A stretch of DNA of 64,000 nucleotides from Yinghuangia seranimata (GTDB lineage Bacteria > Actinomycetota > Actinomycetes > Streptomycetales > Streptomycetaceae). The stretch covers positions 62,001-126,000 of the forward strand of contig NZ_JASAOI010000002.1 in assembly GCF_029953285.1 (NCBI RefSeq). The letters run 5' to 3'. How positions within the stretch are numbered: the stretch's first letter is position 1; every line of letters starts with the position of its first letter. The position numbers were made by a program, and so were the translations under genes. This document shows, one piece after another, positions 34,330 to 41,886 of the stretch. The notes under the pieces are model-generated. The model made no database searches, had not been told where the DNA came from, and saw only the letters and a program-made list of their open reading frames with translations.

Positions 34330-35319
34330 TCAGGACGCGGGGAACGTGAAGGTGTACCCCTCCTGGACGAGCCACGGCAGGATCTCCTTCAGCGCCGCGA
34401 CGGTCTGGGCGCGGTCGCCGCCGCCGTCGTGCATCAGGATCACGCCGCCGGGCCGCAGCTCGCGCTTCACGTTGGCGACGATCGCGTCGACGCCCGGCTT
34501 CTCCCAGTCGCGGGTGTCGACCGACCAGTCGAGCGAGCGCATCCCGGACGCGGCGACCGTCTGCCGGATCTGGGACGACCAGCCGCCGCCGGGCGCGCGG
34601 TACCAGTGCACCGGGGTGCCGGGCGGGGCCACGGCCGCGATCTGCTGCCGGGCGCCGTCGACCTCGTGCTGGATCTGTGCCTGAGGGCGCTTCGCCATGC
34701 CCTCGTCGTGCGTGATGCTGTGGTCGCACAGCCGGTGCCCGTCGGCCACGACGCGCTTGACCATGCGGGGGTTCGCGGTCGCGTTGGGGCCGATCTGGCA
34801 GAACACGGCCTTGGCGCCGTACTGGTCGAGCACCTCGAGGATCTGCGGCGTCCACTGCGCGCTGGGGCCGTCGTCGAACGTGAGCGCGACGGTGCGGCCG
34901 GGCGCGTCGGCGCGGCGTATCAGCGGCGGCGCGGACGCCTGGTCCGGGATCCCGGGCCGCGCGTTGGACGAGTGCGGCGGGGCGGGAGCCGTTCCGCGGG
35001 CGGTGCCGGGCGCCGAAGGCGTGCCCGACGGCGTCCGGGAACCAGACGTGCTCGGCGTGCCGGAAGGCGTGGGGGAGCCGGAGCTCGCCGACGGTGTGGG
35101 GGACGTCGACGGCTGCGTCGGCTGGGTGGACGGCGACGCCGGGGGCTCCTGCGACCGCTGGGACGGCAGCGGTGCCGGCGCCGCGTGCGCGCCGGCGGCC
35201 ACGTCTCTCCCCGCCGAGCCGCCCACTCCGCAGGCCGCGACTCCGATCGTGAGTGCGGCGGCCCCCGTGAGGACACGGAGGCCGGAGGTCAGGCGTATGC
35301 GGCGGGGCGGACGGGTCAT
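34330..35319 (-). CDS. polysaccharide deacetylase lipoprotein (NodB domain)
   Basis: 329 residues. A signal peptide ends at lipobox GVAA|C (Cys30). A Ser/Thr/Pro-rich, wall-spanning linker follows (about 45-125), then a NodB domain: VALTFDDGPS (motif 1, catalytic and metal Asp), CDHSITHDEG (motif 2 His pair), RAPGGGWS (motif 3), DWSVDTRDW (motif 4) and ILMHDGGG (motif 5). All metal and catalytic residues are present, so an active peptidoglycan N-acetylglucosamine or related deacetylase at the cell surface is expected. ATG 35319 has GAGGGAG upstream. The promoter region (35390-35460) is strikingly AT-rich. Confidence 0.92.
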   Translation of the reverse strand: MTRPPRRIRLTSGLRVLTGAAALTIGVAACGVGGSAGRDVAAGAHAAPAPLPSQRSQEPPASPSTQPTQPSTSPTPSASSGSPTPSGTPSTSGSRTPSGTPSAPGTARGTAPAPPHSSNARPGIPDQASAPPLIRRADAPGRTVALTFDDGPSAQWTPQILEVLDQYGAKAVFCQIGPNATANPRMVKRVVADGHRLCDHSITHDEGMAKRPQAQIQHEVDGARQQIAAVAPPGTPVHWYRAPGGGWSSQIRQTVAASGMRSLDWSVDTRDWEKPGVDAIVANVKRELRPGGVILMHDGGGDRAQTVAALKEILPWLVQEGYTFTFPAS

Positions 35320-35389
35320 GGGCAAACTCCCTCGGACAGTCGGGCGCCGACCGCGGAAGCCGCGGTCGGCGCGTGTCGCTCTTCCACCG

Positions 35390-35460
35390 TAAGGGTGATC
35401 CAAACGGGCAAGTTGCCAATATTTTCCTTTTTTGGGTGATTTTGCACGCTGTTGGGTTGA
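35390..35460 (-). promoter_or_regulatory. AT-rich upstream region of the deacetylase gene
   Basis: A patch including ATATTTTCC and six consecutive T's stands out in a genome of very high GC. It includes GGCAA-C-TTGCC, a short inverted repeat at about 35407-35419. It lies 70-140 bases upstream of the deacetylase start, where a promoter or activator site is expected. I cannot define -35 and -10 boxes with confidence. Confidence 0.35.
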
Positions 35461-35577
35461 GCGGCCTCGGCTCAAGTCGATCGCGTGTTCGAGATCCGCT
35501 CATGAAAAGCTGCCCGGGGGCGACCGTGCGCCCGGGTGTGACGGGCGGGGTCGAGAGGACCGACAGGGGGAGGCGTG

Positions 35578-35976
35578 GTGGCACGTGCGGATCTGACCGG
35601 CAGGTGGCAGGTCGAGCTGGACGGTGTCCCGGTGGAGACACTGCGCGACGTCCGCGTGTTCGAGTTCGAACAGGAGTACGTCGACAGCCTCGACCGCTAC
35701 CCGGACGGAGCGATGGCCGACGACGGCGTGCTGCCGCACGACGTGACCGACATGATCCTCGTCCGCGGCGCCGACCGGAGTGAGGCCTTCACCGCCTGGG
35801 TCGCCGCGAACCGCGCCGACGACCCCACCGCGAGCGACGAGGTCCTGGCACTGGTGCTGCTGAACTCCCGCGGCCGGCCCGTCAAGCGCATCCGCTTCGC
35901 GTTCGCGCTCGTCGTCAGCGACGACTCGTGGGACGAAGGCAGGGAGGTTGTGGTGACCTTCCACGGCGCGGGCTGA
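35578..35976 (+). CDS. phage tail-tube-like (T4 gp19-like) orphan protein
   Basis: 132 residues. The order of elements matches contractile-tail tube proteins: an opening strand WQVELDGVPVETLRDV (compare F-x-V-x-I-D-G), then MILVRGADRSEAFTAWVAAN (compare L-K-R-G-x-x-x-S-x-x-x-x-x-W), ALVLLNSRGRPVKRIRFAFAL, and a final strand EVVVTFHGAG. No sheath, baseplate, spike or ATPase genes are near, so it is not part of a visible injection system. Two adjacent GTGs are possible starts (35575, 35578); the second has better spacing to GGGGGAGG. The function is unknown; it may be a repurposed tube subunit. Confidence 0.6.
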   Translation: MARADLTGRWQVELDGVPVETLRDVRVFEFEQEYVDSLDRYPDGAMADDGVLPHDVTDMILVRGADRSEAFTAWVAANRADDPTASDEVLALVLLNSRGRPVKRIRFAFALVVSDDSWDEGREVVVTFHGAG

Positions 35977-36018
35977 CACGGCCGCGTCGGCGGGCCGTTC
36001 AGCGGGGATGGGAACCTT

Positions 36019-37308
36019 ATGCCGATCACTCCGGAACCCGTCCTCGGCCTGGTCAAGCGGCGCAACGAGCCGGTCGTGGTCCGGACGCTGCGTATGACCG
36101 TGGCCGCCGTGGCCGCGTTCGTGGTCGCGCTGTGGCTGTCCGACAACCCCGCACCGCTGCTGGCACCGCTGACCGCGCTGCTGGTGGTCCAGGTCACCAC
36201 CTACGCGACCCTGACCACCGGCATCCGCCGCATGTTCAGCGTGCTGCTCGGCGTGCTCATCGCCGTCGGGTTCGCGGAACTGGTGGACCTGAACTGGTGG
36301 AGCCTGGGCGCTCTCATCCTCGCGTCGCTGGTCGCCGGGCATCTGCTGCGGGTGGACCCGTTCGTCGAGGAGGTGGCGATCAGCGGCATGCTCGTCCTGG
36401 GCGTGGGCAACCTGCACGCCGCCCACTCCACGGCCGCCGGGCGGGTCGGGGAGACCCTCATCGGCGTGGCCGTCGGCATGCTCTGCAACTTCATCTACGC
36501 GCCGCCGACCTACATCCAGCCGGCGGGCGAGGCGATCGAAGACCTCAGCGTCCGCCTGAACGGCCTGCTCAACCGCATCGGCAAGGACCTCCGGCAGGGC
36601 GCCTCACCGCGGCACGCGGAATCCTGGCTGGAGGAAGCGCGCGTCCTGGACGGCGACATCGTGCAGGTCGACGGCGCGCTGTCCCAGGCCGAGGAGAGCC
36701 TGCGGCTCAACCCGCGTGCCGCACGGCACGCCTTGAACGCCGGCATCGTGCTGCGCAGCGGCCTCGACAGCCTGGAGCACTGCACGGTCACGATGCGCTC
36801 GGTCTGCCGGGGACTGTCCGACCTGAGCCAGGAGTCGGGCCGCTACGAGGCCGTGTACCCGGCGGACGTCGCGGCGGCCCTCGACGACCTGCTGCGCGAC
36901 CTCGCGGACGCGGTGACGAGCTTCGGCCGCATGGTCACTGCGGAGGTCAGCGACCGCGCCGAGCACGCCGAGGCCGAGCTCGGCCGCGCGCTCACCGAGG
37001 GCCGCCGCGACCGCGACCGGATCGCGGGCCTGCTCCGCTCGGAGACCGAGTTCGAGCCCGACACGTGGGAACTGCACGGATCCCTGCTGGCCAGCGTCGA
37101 CCAGATCCTCGACGAGCTGGACGTCGACAAGCGCGCCGCGCCCCGGCTGGCCGCGGCCAAGCACCACACCGGCGCGACCCGCGCGGCCCGGCACCTGAAG
37201 CGCCTGCGCCGGGCCCGAATCGCGGGCCCTCCGGGCTCGGCCGCGTCCCGGAGCCGCGGTGCGGCCGCCAAGTCCTGGACACAGGGGCCGCCCCAGATCC
37301 CCCGGTGA
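36019..37308 (+). CDS. FUSC-family / aromatic acid exporter-like membrane protein
   Basis: 429 residues. Residues 20-165 form about five or six transmembrane helices (VVVRTLRMTVAAVAAFVVALWL, LAPLTALLVVQVTTYATL, the GIRRMFSVLLGVLIAVG helix). The remainder is a long cytosolic alpha-helical, coiled-coil-like region with a basic, Pro-rich C-terminus. The family includes fusaric-acid and p-hydroxybenzoate exporters. The substrate here is unknown. The ATG at 36019 is preceded by GGGGATGGGA. It starts 42 bases after the tail-tube-like gene and ends 18 bases before the convergent baeRF3 gene. Confidence 0.85.
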   Translation: MPITPEPVLGLVKRRNEPVVVRTLRMTVAAVAAFVVALWLSDNPAPLLAPLTALLVVQVTTYATLTTGIRRMFSVLLGVLIAVGFAELVDLNWWSLGALILASLVAGHLLRVDPFVEEVAISGMLVLGVGNLHAAHSTAAGRVGETLIGVAVGMLCNFIYAPPTYIQPAGEAIEDLSVRLNGLLNRIGKDLRQGASPRHAESWLEEARVLDGDIVQVDGALSQAEESLRLNPRAARHALNAGIVLRSGLDSLEHCTVTMRSVCRGLSDLSQESGRYEAVYPADVAAALDDLLRDLADAVTSFGRMVTAEVSDRAEHAEAELGRALTEGRRDRDRIAGLLRSETEFEPDTWELHGSLLASVDQILDELDVDKRAAPRLAAAKHHTGATRAARHLKRLRRARIAGPPGSAASRSRGAAAKSWTQGPPQIPR

Positions 37309-37326
37309 CCCGGGCCGCCCGCAGGG

Positions 37327-38445
37327 TCAGTACCTGAGCGCCGCCGCGATCCGGCCGCTGTCCGCGATCGCGTCGTCCGGGACGAACAGCACCTCGGCGT
37401 GCGTGTCCAGCGCCGTTTCCACGATCTCGTCGACGATGTCCTCGCGCACGCCGTTCTCCCAGGCGTCCGGGCCGAGGTCGCCGGTGAAGGGCTCGAGGTG
37501 GCCTTCGGTCATGCGGACCGTGCGCTGGTAGGTGGCTTCGACGACGACGGTCTCGGCGCGCCCTTCGCGCACCGCCGTCCACACGTCGTCCAGACCGCCG
37601 GCGTAGGACTTGCGGCTGCGGGCGCCGTCCAGGAGCTTGGCCGCGCGCTCCTGGCGGCCGGCCTCGACGTCGGCGAGCGCGGGGCGGAGGGCCTCGACCA
37701 GCGCCGGGCCCGGGCCGTCCGCCAGGCCGCCCTTGGTGATCGTGGCGGCGGCGCCGTGGGCCGCGGTCCCCACGTCGTCCAGCAGGCTCAGCGCCTGCGC
37801 GAGGCCGACGAGGTAGAGCGGGCGGGGGGCCGCCTTGAGGACGTCCGCCAGGGCGCTGTCCACGTCGCGCAGGTAGCGGCGCGTCTCCTCGTCCGCGAAG
37901 GTGCTCGGCTCGTCGCCGATGCGCTCCTCGCGCTGCGGGTTGAACTCGAGCTCCTCGCGCTCGGCGGGGAAGCCCCGCCCGGTGTGCTCGGAGAGCCGCC
38001 CGTCCGACCCGCTCCACAGCGTGCTGTGCTCGCTGTCCACCGCCATCACCCAGTACGGGCGCGTCTGTTCGCGCGCCGCCACCAGGTTGCGCGTGAGGAA
38101 GCTCGACGCGAGCACGACCCGCTCGGGGACCGTGCGGGGGAGCGTCCAGGACTGGAACCGGTCGGCGGTCGCGAACAGCACGAGCCCGTCGAGCGCGTAG
38201 CGCAGGTCCACCTCCGCGGCGGCGCGCTCCAACTGCTCCTTGAGCGACGTGCGCTGGGCGGACGACAGCTCGGCCACGCCGTCGATGCGGTGCCCCGCTT
38301 CGGCCAGGAGGTTCCGCAGCCGGATCGGGTCCTGCGCGTTGTCCGGCTCGCGGCGGTGCGTCGGCATCGTGACGGAGACCGCCGGATAGGGCCGTTCGGC
38401 ACGCAGCTCGCGCAGCACGGCCGCGGTCAGGTCCTGGGTCTCCAT
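37327..38445 (-). CDS. baeRF3-domain (bacterial archaeo-eukaryotic release factor-like) protein
   Basis: 372 residues. The pattern ELRAERPYPAVSVTMPTHRREPDNAQDPIRLRNLL, YVMAVDSEHSTLWSG-like core strands, a middle region with RRYLRDVDSALADVL, and a C-terminal L7Ae-like segment (AGGLDDVWTAVREGRAETVVVE, ALDTHAEVLFVPDDAI) fit family 3 of the bacterial eRF1-like proteins. These are predicted to act on stalled or idle ribosomes. It is the second eRF1-like protein in this 7-kb region. The ATG at 38445 has GGGAG eight bases upstream. Confidence 0.8.
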   Translation of the reverse strand: METQDLTAAVLRELRAERPYPAVSVTMPTHRREPDNAQDPIRLRNLLAEAGHRIDGVAELSSAQRTSLKEQLERAAAEVDLRYALDGLVLFATADRFQSWTLPRTVPERVVLASSFLTRNLVAAREQTRPYWVMAVDSEHSTLWSGSDGRLSEHTGRGFPAEREELEFNPQREERIGDEPSTFADEETRRYLRDVDSALADVLKAAPRPLYLVGLAQALSLLDDVGTAAHGAAATITKGGLADGPGPALVEALRPALADVEAGRQERAAKLLDGARSRKSYAGGLDDVWTAVREGRAETVVVEATYQRTVRMTEGHLEPFTGDLGPDAWENGVREDIVDEIVETALDTHAEVLFVPDDAIADSGRIAAALRY

Positions 38446-38644
38446 CCGTACTCCCGCTCTCGTCGGTGGGCGTGTCGCGGCACAGCCGCCACACCTCCAC
38501 CGTGCGGCGGCCCGCACCGGCCCGCCACCGGGGTGGACCACGCGGGTGGCACCGCGCCGCCGCGGCCGCGACTTCCGGGTGCGTGGCGTGGAGGGACGCC
38601 CTAGCGTCGATAAAAGGGAGCTGATTCACGCACGAGGTTCCGCG

Positions 38645-40897
38645 ATGAAGCGCTTGACGGGGACGACGACACCGACCGACGGCCTGGACACCAACGGCTG
38701 GGACGAGTTCTACCGCGTATGGGTCGTGCCGCTCACGCAACTCATCGTTCCGCTGGCGATCGCCCTGGTCGTGCTGGTCGCGGTCAGCGGGCTGACCACG
38801 CGGTTCATGGTCCGGCGGGACACCGTCTCGTGGGAGCAACCGGCCCTCGCCTTCTGGACGGTCGTCGGATACACGGCGCTGCTCGCGGCGGCGGTGTTCC
38901 TGCCGGTGTACCCCATGTGCCACCCGTTCGACGACGGGACCTGGCTCACCCCCGTGTTCCTGTGCGGGGCGGCGCTCGGGGTCGCGCTTCCGGCGGCGTT
39001 CGCGACGCAGCTCAAGGTCACGCGCGATTTCAGGGTCCGTCGCGACGCGGGCACCGGCGGGCTGCCCGTCGAGACGCTGTGCGTGGTGCTGCTGGTGTGG
39101 GCGGTCCTGGTCTCCTGCTTCTTCTCGTGGGGGGAGCACGACCGGCTCCTGGTCGCGTACGTCGCCCTGGCCGTGCTCGGCGTCACCGCCACATCCATCG
39201 CGCTCGGCCAGAAGCTCAAGCTCCAGGTCGAGGCGCAGGGCGCCGACGGCAAGGTGGACGCGGCCGCGACCGACTACGTCCTGGCCCGCCTGCAGTCGCT
39301 CGGCACCAAGGCGCCCGAACTCGGCATCGCCCGCGGCAGCGAGCTCAGCAAGCTGACCAGCGAGGACCTCAGCGCCATCCCCGCCGGCGCGATCGCCACC
39401 GCGATGGCCCGCATCCTCTACGCGATCAGCCCCGGCCTCACCTGGCGCGCCCGCGTCACCCTCGTCGACCTCAACCGGGTCGCGGTCACGCTCACGCGCA
39501 ACGGCCTGCACATCAACAGCGAGGTGATCAGCCGCAAGAACCTCGGCCTGCCCGAACTCGCCGCCGGAGTCGACGGAGCGCAGCTCGAGGCCGAGCAAGG
39601 CCGCGCCCGCGCCCAGCTGTTGACCAGCGCCGCGGCGTGCGTGCTGCTGCAGCTCAGCCAGGCGCACCTGAAGCTCAGGACGGGCCTGTGCGGTGCCACC
39701 CACTGGCGGAGCGTCGCGTTCCAGATGATCGCCGGAGAGCGGGCGCTGATGGTCGACGGCGAGACGCGTCTCGAACTGCTCAGGGCGTCCGTCAACGCGG
39801 ACCCCGGCTACGGCCTCGGACGGCTCGACTACCTCATCGCGCTCTTCGAGGCGTCGCCACGAACCGCCGAGAACCGCCTCCGCTTCGCCCGCCTGCTCGA
39901 CGAACTGCGGGCGCTCTCCGAGGTCGACGGTAAGGCGAAGGACGGCTGGGAGGTGGTCAACATGCGCGTCATGTTCAGCCAGACGGCCATCCGCGCGAAC
40001 TACTACCTCATGGCGCTGAACAACGGGCAGCCGGTGAGCGACGACCACGAGCGGGCGCTGACGGCGGCGACGCGGTCGGCGGACGACCTGGTCCGCAGCT
40101 GCGAAGCCCACGCCGCCGACAAGGCGAACGAGGCGGTCGGCCGGTTCACCGAGGCCATGCACCCGGCCGCCCGGAACCTGAAGGCCCTGGTCGGCTTCCT
40201 CGCCGCCGGCGACGACCCGAAGCCGGACCAACTGGCCTGGGACGCTTCCGAACGCATGCCGCATCCGTCGCCCAGGCTCGCGAAGAACTACGCCGCGACG
40301 TTCGCCCTGCTGGAGGAACTCGACGCCGGCCGCCGCGGATCCACCGAGTCGCTCGACTACCTCACCTTCGCGCTCGCCCCCGGCAAGGACCGGCAAGGCC
40401 TGCTGTACGACCCGTCGTTCTGGAAACTCCTGCAGGACGGCGGCTGGTCGGGCCGGGCCGCCAGCGACCTCGGCCTCCGCCGCGTCGGCATGCTCGACCT
40501 GCCGCCCTTCGCGGCGCACTCCGACGCGCTCTCCGCCGCCGGCGTCACCACGTTCCGCCAACTGCGGCTGCGGACCGCGGACGACGCGCACCGCGCCGTG
40601 CTCGCGGACTACCTCAAGGCCTCGCCCCTGGTCGTCGCGCACCTCGCCGACATCGCCGAACTGGCGGGAACACACGAAGACTTCGAACGGGCGGACGTAC
40701 TCCAGGTGTTCCTGGCCGTCGGCATCACCTCCCGCGCCGACCTGCAGCGGTGGGCCCGGGCCGACTACCATGGCCTGCTCCGCGGGCTGCGGGCCCGCGC
40801 GGAACGCTGCGGCCTCGCCGCCCTGCCGGTCTTCACCGACCTGGAACGGCGCCTCAGTGCCCACCGGACACTGAGGCAACGCCTGTTCCGTTCCTGA
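38645..40897 (+). CDS. large membrane protein with cytosolic helical domain and C-terminal helix-hairpin-helix-like domain
   Basis: 750 residues. Five predicted transmembrane helices lie at about 25-50, 68-92, 102-122, 140-162 and 167-190. A large, soluble, mainly alpha-helical region follows (about 190-630), and a C-terminal domain (about 640-745: GVTTFRQLRLRTADDAHRAVL, VGITSRADLQRWARADYHGLLRGL) resembles DUF4332-type helix-hairpin-helix domains. I do not recognise the central domain. Start ATG 38645 has AAAGGGAGC about 17 bases upstream, a long spacing. It is divergent from baeRF3 and ends 18 bases before the convergent UDG-like gene. A nucleic-acid-related membrane sensor is possible but unproven. 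Confidence 0.7.
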   Translation: MKRLTGTTTPTDGLDTNGWDEFYRVWVVPLTQLIVPLAIALVVLVAVSGLTTRFMVRRDTVSWEQPALAFWTVVGYTALLAAAVFLPVYPMCHPFDDGTWLTPVFLCGAALGVALPAAFATQLKVTRDFRVRRDAGTGGLPVETLCVVLLVWAVLVSCFFSWGEHDRLLVAYVALAVLGVTATSIALGQKLKLQVEAQGADGKVDAAATDYVLARLQSLGTKAPELGIARGSELSKLTSEDLSAIPAGAIATAMARILYAISPGLTWRARVTLVDLNRVAVTLTRNGLHINSEVISRKNLGLPELAAGVDGAQLEAEQGRARAQLLTSAAACVLLQLSQAHLKLRTGLCGATHWRSVAFQMIAGERALMVDGETRLELLRASVNADPGYGLGRLDYLIALFEASPRTAENRLRFARLLDELRALSEVDGKAKDGWEVVNMRVMFSQTAIRANYYLMALNNGQPVSDDHERALTAATRSADDLVRSCEAHAADKANEAVGRFTEAMHPAARNLKALVGFLAAGDDPKPDQLAWDASERMPHPSPRLAKNYAATFALLEELDAGRRGSTESLDYLTFALAPGKDRQGLLYDPSFWKLLQDGGWSGRAASDLGLRRVGMLDLPPFAAHSDALSAAGVTTFRQLRLRTADDAHRAVLADYLKASPLVVAHLADIAELAGTHEDFERADVLQVFLAVGITSRADLQRWARADYHGLLRGLRARAERCGLAALPVFTDLERRLSAHRTLRQRLFRS

Positions 40898-40915
40898 TTG
40901 CCGCGTGCCCGCGGG

Positions 40916-41734
40916 TCAGAAGGGCCGCTGGTCCTCCGGCACCTGCACGACGATCGTGGCGCGCTTCTCCGGGGCGGTGGCCCCCTGGCGGCTCGCCCAC
41001 GGCTCGTCGGAGCGCATCCACGCCGGAAGCCCGGGCGGGAGGTCCATCTCCGGGATGGTGGCGAGGTCGGCCGGGGTGAGGTCGCTGCCGTAGTGCACGA
41101 GCGGTGTGGGCTGGTCGGGGTCGGTAATGGCGCCGTGGAGGTCGTCCAGGGCGCCGTTCCAGTCGGCGAGCATCTTCGCCATCGCCACCGAGCGGTCGGT
41201 GCCCGAGGCGGCGGCGCTGTCGGGATACGTGGGGTGCAGGATGTGCCGGTACGCGCCGGTGTACGAAGTGCCGTTCGGCGACGTGGACTTCCAGGCCTGG
41301 AACGCGGTGTCGGCGAGACTGCCCAGAGCGACGACGGCGCGGATCTGGTTGTCGGTCACGAGGGCGTCGATCCACGAGTTCCGGTAGGCGGCGATCGCCG
41401 GGTCGTGGGCGTGGGTGTTGCCCGCGTGCTGCCCGTAGACGCTGTACAGGAACGTGTTGATCAGGGTGTAGCTGGTGGTGATGCCCAGTTTGGCGAGGAA
41501 GCCCTGGAAGCGCCGGCCGGCGGTGCCGACCAGGATGCGCCGGGCGACGGACTCGTGGGCGGCCGGGTCCTGGCCGAGGACGAGGACCTTGGCCGTCCCG
41601 TCCAGGCGGCCCCGGTGGAAGATCGGCCCCCACTCGGTGCGGAAGTCGGTGCTCGGGTAGGTCTCGGTGCCGGGGAATGTGCGGACCAGGGACGCGTAGG
41701 GCTCACGGCCGTAGCCGGGGTCGAAGTCGTGCAT
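40916..41734 (-). CDS. uracil-DNA glycosylase-superfamily protein
   Basis: 272 residues. Motif 1 VLVLGQDPAAHESVARR is the glycosylase GxDPG-like loop, followed by a central VVALGSLADTAF strand and a C-terminal RHILHPTYPDS, the H-P-S/T motif. Most characterised families have PG after the DP; here it reads DPAAHE. The protein is longer than classical UDG/MUG proteins by a C-terminal tail of about 70 residues. It may excise a modified base or act on DNA in another way. ATG 41734 has ACAGGAG upstream; the frame further upstream is not conserved-looking. Confidence 0.75.
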   Translation of the reverse strand: MHDFDPGYGREPYASLVRTFPGTETYPSTDFRTEWGPIFHRGRLDGTAKVLVLGQDPAAHESVARRILVGTAGRRFQGFLAKLGITTSYTLINTFLYSVYGQHAGNTHAHDPAIAAYRNSWIDALVTDNQIRAVVALGSLADTAFQAWKSTSPNGTSYTGAYRHILHPTYPDSAAASGTDRSVAMAKMLADWNGALDDLHGAITDPDQPTPLVHYGSDLTPADLATIPEMDLPPGLPAWMRSDEPWASRQGATAPEKRATIVVQVPEDQRPF

Positions 41735-41886
41735 GCCAGGGGCTCCTGTCGCTTCGGTGTCCTTCGAATGGGCGCTTGGGGTACGGCGGAGGGCGTGGGA
41801 GCGTTGCCCTGACGCCATGATCGCCAGTGACGGGGCTGTCACGCTGTGAAGCGGGCAGGCGTGTCGCGCAGCGGAGGGACCGTCGG

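Noticed and set aside
31307-34684. 1,125-codon open frame on the plus strand
   Set aside because: It runs antisense across three real minus-strand genes and the degenerate interval. Long stop-free antisense frames are expected at this GC content.
35320-35577. A c-di-AMP-type riboswitch upstream of the deacetylase gene
   Set aside because: Cell-wall hydrolase genes of actinomycetes often have one, but I could not find the conserved core. The interval only shows an AT-rich patch.
35578-37308. Possible prophage or contractile injection system
   Set aside because: The tail-tube-like protein is alone. There are no sheath, baseplate, spike, AAA or integrase genes, and no att-like repeats.
36992-40879. 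1,295-codon open frame on the minus strand
   Set aside because: It is the shadow of the 750-residue membrane protein and parts of neighbours; no domain is visible in it.
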